From NCBI RefSeq assembly GCF_000828895.1, contig NZ_AP014568.1:1371858-1435857 (forward strand): 64,000 nucleotides of DNA. Reading direction: 5' to 3'. The notes under the pieces were generated by a model. That model ran no database searches, was not told where the DNA came from, and saw only the letters and a list, made by a program, of their open reading frames with translations. Position numbers and translations under genes: made by a program. This document shows, piece after piece, positions 57,127 to 64,000 of the stretch. The stretch is from Serpentinimonas raichei (GTDB taxonomy: Bacteria; Pseudomonadota; Gammaproteobacteria; Burkholderiales; Burkholderiaceae_C). The number at the start of each line of letters is the position of its first letter. Position 1 is the first letter of the stretch.

Positions 57127-59706
57127 CTATTCCACGCCCTCCGGTTCAAAGCCCACGCCATCCGGGTGCTGCCAGTAGCGCTGGCGTTGCTGGCGCTGGC
57201 AGTGCACCTGTTCCGGGCGCTGGCTGCTGCCCCAGGCGGCACCGCACTGCGCCGTCGCCACCCACGGAATCGCGCGCTCTTGCAGGCGCTCCAGCACCTG
57301 CGGGTGCGGGTGCCCATAGCGGCTGCGGTGCGCGGCCTGAATCACCACCCACTGCGGTTGCAGCGTGTTGAGCCAGACCGGCCCGCTCGAAGTCCGGCTG
57401 CCGTGGTGCGCGGCCAACAGCACCCCGGCGCGCAGATCGGGCTGCGCCAGCGCCAAGCGGGTTTCCTCGTCGATGTAAATGTCACCCGGCAGCAGCAGCG
57501 AAGCGGCACCGTGGCCCACTTGCAGCACGCACGACATGGCGTTGTCGGGGCGCCGCACGGCGTAGTCTTCAGGCCCTGGGTGCAGAATGCGAAACGGCAC
57601 CCCGTCCCAGACCCAGCTCTGGCCCGCCAGGCAGCGCTGGCTGCTCAGACCCCAAGGTTGGGTGTCGAAAGACGTGCGCCACTCGGCTTGCGGAAAGGCC
57701 CGCGCCAATGTGGCGATGCCGCTGGCGTGGTCGGAATCGATGTGGCTGATCAGCACCTTGCTGGGCAGCTCGCCGTGGCGTTGCAGCAGCGGCAGCAGCA
57801 CACGCTCGGCGGCGTCGCTGTGCGGCCCCATGGGCGGCCCGGTGTCATAGACTAGGGTGTGGTTCTGGGTGCGCACGATCACCGCCGTGCCCTGCCCGAC
57901 ATCCGCCGCCAGCCACTCGAAATGCCCTGGCGGCGGCCGCGCCGGGCTGTAGGCCAGCGCCGGCCAGATCAGCAACAGCCCCCAAGCGCGCAGCGACCAC
58001 GGCCAGCGCAGCACCAGCAGCAGCCCGCCGAGCGCAGCCAGCAGCGCCAGCACCAGCGGCAGCGCCGGTCGGGTGATGGCGGCCCAGGGCCAGTGCTGCA
58101 AGGCTTGCAGCCACAGCATCAGGGCATCGATCATCCAGCCCGCCAGCAGCCACAGCGGCCAGATCAGCACCCCGGCCAGCGCCAGCGGCGTCACCAGCAG
58201 CGTGACCCACGGAATGGCAGGCAGATTGGCCAGCAGCCCCACCAGCGAAAACTCGCCAAACCACAGCAGCAGCAGCGGCGCCAGCGCCAGCGTCATCAGC
58301 GCCTGCGTGCGCACCAGCCCCAGCACGTAGTGGCGCCCGCTGCGCCCATCGGTAGGCAGCGGCTGGCCCGTGGCAAACAGAATCGCCACCGCCACGAAGC
58401 TGAGCCAAAATCCGGCGCTCAGCAGCGCCCACGGGTCCAGCAGCACCACCATCTGCATCACCGCCAGCCACATGAAGGGCCACGGCCACTGGCGACCACT
58501 GAGCTGCAACAGCACCAGGGTCGCCAGCATCAGCACCGCGCGCTGCGCCGGCACGCCCCAGCCCGAAAACACCGCGTACACAAAACCCAGCGCCAGCCCG
58601 CCCAAGGCGGCCGCCACCGGCGTGGGCACGGCCAGCAGCAGCCTCGGCCAGCGCCGCCCGGCCACGCGCCACAGCAGGCCGATGAGCGCCATCGCCATCC
58701 AGGCAAACAGGGTGATGTGGGTGCCCGAGACCACCATCAGGTGCGTCACGCCGGTGATGCGAAAAGTCTCCCAGTGCGCCTGCGGGATCGCGCCTTGGTC
58801 GCCCACCACCAGCGCCGCCAGCACCCCCGCCGTGGCCGAGGGCTGCACGTGCGCTTGCATGCGGTCGCGCACCCACTGGCGCGCCTGCTGCACGGGGAAG
58901 TGCCAGCCATGACCGAGCAACTGCGGCGCCGGTGTGCCTTGCCCGGCGCGCACGCTGCCCGTGGCGTGGATGCCCTGCTCCCACAGCCGCAGCTCGAAAT
59001 CAAAACCGCCCGGATTGGCCAAGCCATGCGGGCGCTGCAAGCGCGCCGTCAGGCGCCAGCGCTGGCCGGCGCGCAGCTCGGGTAGGGTCGATGGGCTGAG
59101 GGCTTGGGTGCCTTGGGTGCCTTGGGTGCCTGGGGTGCCTGGGGTGTTGGCTTGCGTCGCTGCCCCACGGCCCGGGCGCGGCGCGAACCAAGCCAGCCGC
59201 ACCCGCTGCGGCACCTGCACCGCTTGCCCGGCTTGCCCTGTTTGCCTTGGCTGCTCGGCTGGCTCTGCGCGCGCACCCTGCCTAGCGCGCCGGCTGGGTT
59301 CGGCCAGCGTGGCCTGCGTGACCTCAAACTCAAACTGCCAGCCCAGCTCGCCTTGGCGCGGCAGGCCCGCCACCAAGCCCTCCAGCACCAGCTCGCGCCC
59401 CTCCAGCTCGGCCGCCAGCGCACCAGCCTGAAACCACAGCGCCCGCCCACCCGTGCTGGCAAACAGCAGCGCCGCCCCCAGCAGCAGCCAGCCCAGGCTG
59501 GGCAGCGCTCTGGAAGCCAAACCCAAGCCCGGCTGGCGCCCCCACAACAGCACGCCCAGCAGCAGCGCCGCCGCCGCCAGCGCGGCATAAGCCCAACCAG
59601 ACCAGAGCAGCGGCTGCTGCAATTGCAGCCACGCCCCGCCTATGCCACCGAGCATCAGCGGCACACCCAGCGCCAGCGCCGGATGCAGCGCTTGTGGTTT
59701 GTCCAT
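57127..59706 (-). CDS. comEC: ComEC/Rec2 DNA uptake channel
   Basis: A 859-residue competence protein thought to carry single-stranded DNA across the inner membrane. An N-terminal DUF4131 part with OB-like strands (RAGQRWRLTARLQRPHGLANPGGFDFELRLW) is followed by the helical Competence domain (GVTHLMVVSGTHITLFAWMAMALIGLLWRV). A C-terminal metallo-beta-lactamase-like domain has ADVGQGTAVIVRTQNHTLVYDTGP and SHIDSDHASGI. GGGAGGAGGG lies just before the ATG. A 9-bp tandem repeat is inside the periplasmic part. Confidence 0.94.
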   Translation of the reverse strand: MDKPQALHPALALGVPLMLGGIGGAWLQLQQPLLWSGWAYAALAAAALLLGVLLWGRQPGLGLASRALPSLGWLLLGAALLFASTGGRALWFQAGALAAELEGRELVLEGLVAGLPRQGELGWQFEFEVTQATLAEPSRRARQGARAEPAEQPRQTGQAGQAVQVPQRVRLAWFAPRPGRGAATQANTPGTPGTQGTQGTQALSPSTLPELRAGQRWRLTARLQRPHGLANPGGFDFELRLWEQGIHATGSVRAGQGTPAPQLLGHGWHFPVQQARQWVRDRMQAHVQPSATAGVLAALVVGDQGAIPQAHWETFRITGVTHLMVVSGTHITLFAWMAMALIGLLWRVAGRRWPRLLLAVPTPVAAALGGLALGFVYAVFSGWGVPAQRAVLMLATLVLLQLSGRQWPWPFMWLAVMQMVVLLDPWALLSAGFWLSFVAVAILFATGQPLPTDGRSGRHYVLGLVRTQALMTLALAPLLLLWFGEFSLVGLLANLPAIPWVTLLVTPLALAGVLIWPLWLLAGWMIDALMLWLQALQHWPWAAITRPALPLVLALLAALGGLLLVLRWPWSLRAWGLLLIWPALAYSPARPPPGHFEWLAADVGQGTAVIVRTQNHTLVYDTGPPMGPHSDAAERVLLPLLQRHGELPSKVLISHIDSDHASGIATLARAFPQAEWRTSFDTQPWGLSSQRCLAGQSWVWDGVPFRILHPGPEDYAVRRPDNAMSCVLQVGHGAASLLLPGDIYIDEETRLALAQPDLRAGVLLAAHHGSRTSSGPVWLNTLQPQWVVIQAAHRSRYGHPHPQVLERLQERAIPWVATAQCGAAWGSSQRPEQVHCQRQQRQRYWQHPDGVGFEPEGVE
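59101..59145 (-). repeat. Five 9-bp tandem repeats in comEC
   Basis: Five consecutive units of GCCTTGGGT or GCCTGGGGT (the first starts GGC) encode a Gly-Thr-Gln/Pro run in ComEC, near residues 188-202. The period keeps frame, so length variation would be tolerated. Confidence 0.9.
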
Positions 59707-59907
59707 CCCGCCCTCCTCCCGTACCGATTGGCTTTTCTTTCTTGTACCCGTTCCCGCAGGCTTGCCGGGCAGTTACGGGTCAATTTTGCGCATCATATCG
59801 CCCTAAAATCGCCCACAAGCGCAGACTGGTTGGCACGCCAACGCCACATCCGCCCACCGCCAGCGCGTGCCCCCAATCCTGCCCACCCCTTGCCCAGAAA
59901 GCCCCCC

Positions 59908-60378
59908 ATGAGCGTCTATCACACCCTCAAAGCGCTGCAAATCGAGCTGCCGCCCGTATCCACCCCAGCCGCGGCTTATTTGCCCTTCGTGCAAAGCGGA
60001 CAATTGGTGTTTCTGAGCGGCCACATCGCCAAGCAAAACGGCCAGCCGTGGGTCGGGCAATTGGGCCTATCCATGAACACCGCCGAAGGCCAAGCGGCGG
60101 CGCGCGCCGTGGCCATCGATCTGCTGGGCACCCTGCACGCCGCCTGCGTGGCCGCCGGGACGGACCTCGACGGCGTCAAGCGCATCGTCAAAGTGCTCAG
60201 CCTGGTCAACTGCAACAACAGCTACACCGAGCAGCACCTGGTCACCAACGGCTGCTCGCAACTGCTGGGCCAGGTGTTTGGCCCGCAGGTCGGGGCGCAC
60301 GCCCGCAGCGCCTTTGGCGTGGCGCAGTTGCCGCTCGGGGCCTGCGTGGAAATCGAACTGATTGCCGAACTGGGCTAG
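59908..60378 (+). CDS. RidA/YjgF-family protein
   Basis: A 156-residue member of the YjgF/YER057c/UK114 family. Typical parts are VQSGQLVFLSGHIAKQNGQPWVGQLGLSMNTAEGQAAARAVAIDLLGTLHAA and the C-terminal ARSAFGVAQLPLGACVEIELIAEL, with the Arg that binds substrate carboxylates in the RSAFG stretch. RidA deaminates reactive enamines from PLP enzymes. This is a longer, more distant subgroup, so the exact reaction is uncertain. It lies in the 700-bp space between comEC and parC, facing away from comEC. Confidence 0.88.
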   Translation: MSVYHTLKALQIELPPVSTPAAAYLPFVQSGQLVFLSGHIAKQNGQPWVGQLGLSMNTAEGQAAARAVAIDLLGTLHAACVAAGTDLDGVKRIVKVLSLVNCNNSYTEQHLVTNGCSQLLGQVFGPQVGAHARSAFGVAQLPLGACVEIELIAELG

Positions 60379-60421
60379 CACCCCCGCCTCAGCACGCCGC
60401 ACCCCCGCCGCAGCCGCCGCC

Positions 60422-62755
<2,334 letters not shown>

Positions 62756-62788
62756 GGAGCGGATTATCGGCTGGCCGCACGGCGGGGC

Positions 62789-63802
62789 TCACAAGGCATC
62801 AAGCGGGCTGAACACGCCCTTGCCACCTTTGTTGAGCACGTGCGTGTAGATCATGGTAGTGGCCACGTCGGCATGGCCAAGCAGCTCTTGCACGGTGCGA
62901 ATGTCGTAGCCGTTTTGCAGCAAATGGGTGGCAAAGCTGTGGCGCAAGGTGTGCGGCGTGGCCGGTTTGGCCAACCCGGCCGCCTGCACCGCCTGCTTCA
63001 TGGCGCGCTGCAACGCCTTTTCATCCACATGGTGGCGCCGCTGCACACCGCTGCGCGGATCCTTCGAATAGCTGCCGGAGGGAAAAGCGTACTGCCAGCC
63101 CCACTCCTGGGCGGCAAGCGGGTATTTGCGCTCCAGCGCATCGGGCAGATAAACCGCTGCCATGCCCTTGGATCGATCATCTTCGTACAAACGCCGCCGC
63201 CAGACCCAATGGGCGCGCAGCGGCTCCACCAACTTGCGCGGCAGCATGGTCACCCGGTCTTTGCCACCCTTGCCGTCGCGCACCAGCAGCTCGGTGCGCT
63301 CGAAGTCCACGTCTTTGATGCGCAGCCGCACCACCTCCATCAGCCGCATGCCGCTGCCGTAGAGCAGACGCGCCATCAGCGCATGCGTGCCCTGCATCCG
63401 CTCCAGCACCGCGGACACCTCGCTGGGCGTGAGCACCACCGGCAGCCGGGCCGGGCGCTTGGCGCGCACCATGTCTTGCATCCAAGGCAAGTCCTGCCCC
63501 AGCACCTCACGGTATAAAAACAGCAGGGCCGACAGCGCCTGGTTCTGCGTCGAAGCCGCCACATGGCCCTCCACCGCCAGATGCGTCAAAAACGCCTCCA
63601 CCTCCGGCGCCCCCATCTCGGCCGGATGGCGCTTGCCATGAAACAAGATGAAGCGCTTGGCCCAGTGGATATACTGGGTCTCGGTGCGTATGCTGTAATG
63701 GCGCAGACGGATGCGCTCACGCAACAGGTCCAGCAGCTTCGGTGCGGCGGGGCCTGCGGTAGCCGTGCCAAGCACCGAAATGGGTGTAGTTTCTGGAGTC
63801 AT
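62789..63802 (-). CDS. intI: Integron-type tyrosine recombinase (IntI family)
   Basis: A 337-residue integrase, the same length as IntI1. Arm/core domain: [25 protein letters not shown]. Catalytic residues are present: Arg in [19 protein letters not shown], Lys in [13 protein letters not shown], His/Arg in [14 protein letters not shown], His in [15 protein letters not shown] and its Tyr. The extra integron-specific patch is clear: [20 protein letters not shown] with RSGVQRRHH. Start ATG 63802 gives [10 protein letters not shown]. An open GTG further out (63868) is less likely. No attI or attC site is proven in the 97 bp to the csp gene. IntI catalyses cassette insertion and excision. Confidence 0.93.
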   Translation of the reverse strand: MTPETTPISVLGTATAGPAAPKLLDLLRERIRLRHYSIRTETQYIHWAKRFILFHGKRHPAEMGAPEVEAFLTHLAVEGHVAASTQNQALSALLFLYREVLGQDLPWMQDMVRAKRPARLPVVLTPSEVSAVLERMQGTHALMARLLYGSGMRLMEVVRLRIKDVDFERTELLVRDGKGGKDRVTMLPRKLVEPLRAHWVWRRRLYEDDRSKGMAAVYLPDALERKYPLAAQEWGWQYAFPSGSYSKDPRSGVQRRHHVDEKALQRAMKQAVQAAGLAKPATPHTLRHSFATHLLQNGYDIRTVQELLGHADVATTMIYTHVLNKGGKGVFSPLDAL

Positions 63803-63839
63803 CGCAGGGGCAGGAGTGAGATATACACCTTCTGATCGG

Positions 63840-63869
63840 TTGGATTGTACGCCTTGGGTGGTGTACACT
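63840..63869 (+). promoter_or_regulatory. Promoter of the cold-shock gene
   Basis: TTGGAT (63840-63845) and TACACT (63864-63869) are separated by 18 bp, about 31 bp before the GTG start. GTGTACAC at 63861-63868 is an 8-bp palindrome overlapping the -10. Confidence 0.5.
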
Positions 63870-63899
63870 TTACGTTAGCCGTTTTCAAAAGGAGTCTCC

Positions 63900-64000
63900 G
63901 TGCAAGGCAAGGTCAAATGGTTCTCTGAGGAAAAGGGGTATGGCTACATCGTGGCCGACGATGGCAAAGAGCATTACTTCAACATCAGAGATATTCAAGG
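63900..64000 (+). CDS. Cold-shock-domain protein (partial, cut by window end)
   Basis: Thirty-three codons from GTG 63900 read MQGKVKWFSEEKGYGYIVAD and continue DDGKEHYFNIRDIQ before the edge. This is the cold-shock RNA/DNA-binding domain, with the RNP1-like GYGYI and a second aromatic patch HYFNI. AAAAGGAG at 63887-63894 is the ribosome binding site. The codons (TAT, ATT, AGA, AAA, GAG GAA AAG) are much less G+C-biased than those of parC or intI, suggesting transfer. It is divergent from intI, on the side where a cassette array would begin. Whether it is a cassette or a resident gene cannot be decided here. Confidence 0.85.
   Translation, partial: MQGKVKWFSEEKGYGYIVADDGKEHYFNIRDIQ

Noticed and set aside
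63803..63868. GTG 63868 as the intI start (22 more residues)
   Set aside because: No ribosome binding site, and it would exceed the usual 337 residues. ATG 63802 fits the family length, although it too lacks a strong site.

Overview
The window looks like a chromosomal segment of a high-GC betaproteobacterium, most likely order Burkholderiales and probably Comamonadaceae or a close relative. This is inferred from the G+C-rich codon use throughout, the dapA-bamC pairing, a PhaZ-type intracellular PHA depolymerase with a Cys nucleophile, a ModE with two Mop domains, a stand-alone RnfB-like ferredoxin, and the moxR/DUF58/transglutaminase operon. No 16S gene or other phylogenetic marker was available, so the genus is not assigned.

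Layout. 1-4.6 kb: the start of a minus-strand gene with a Pho box (probably pstS), a PmtA-like methyltransferase, a KefB-type K+/H+ antiporter and a Na/Pi cotransporter. 4.6-9.36 kb: an inserted island with a decayed transposase, an McrB-like AAA+ gene split by a frameshift at a run of eight A, mcrC, and a decayed antitoxin-like gene ending 6 bp from the parE stop. 9.36-20.7 kb: housekeeping genes (parE, two MFS carriers, a small repeat-bearing membrane protein, a methyltransferase, dapA, bamC, apbC, metG). 20.7-25.9 kb: tRNA-Thr(CGT), thiD, a ccdAB toxin-antitoxin pair wedged inside the thiamine genes, then thiO-thiS-thiG-thiE behind a leader with an intrinsic terminator but no visible TPP riboswitch. 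26-29.4 kb: aromatic/aspartate aminotransferase, phaZ and an rnfB-like ferredoxin. 29.5-34 kb: a bioAFDB operon. 34-39.6 kb: prpE, clpB with a sigma-32-type promoter, moaE, moaD. 39.7-44.9 kb: an FMN-binding protein and an etfB-etfA-acyl-CoA dehydrogenase-nitronate monooxygenase-like operon with two palindromic operators upstream. 45-48.1 kb: modABC-modE with a ModE-type operator. 48.1-57.1 kb: an MscS channel and a histone-deacetylase-like hydrolase, divergent from an operon moxR-DUF58-tgpA-mltB plus a gene resembling the carboxysomal (CsoSCA) carbonic anhydrase. 57.1-62.8 kb: comEC, ridA, parC. 62.8-64 kb: an integron-type integrase, divergent from a lower-GC cold-shock-domain gene cut by the window edge.

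How the genes work together. Thiamine (thiazole and pyrimidine branches), biotin (the last four steps), molybdopterin (MoaD/MoaE) plus molybdate uptake, and propionyl/acyl-CoA metabolism form coherent blocks. ParE and ParC, the two topoisomerase IV subunits, are about 49 kb apart on the same strand. Accessory content is limited to the McrBC island, ccdAB and the integron integrase end. The least conventional items are the A8 frameshift in mcrB, the CsoSCA-like protein outside any visible carboxysome context, the thiO leader, and the intI/csp boundary.
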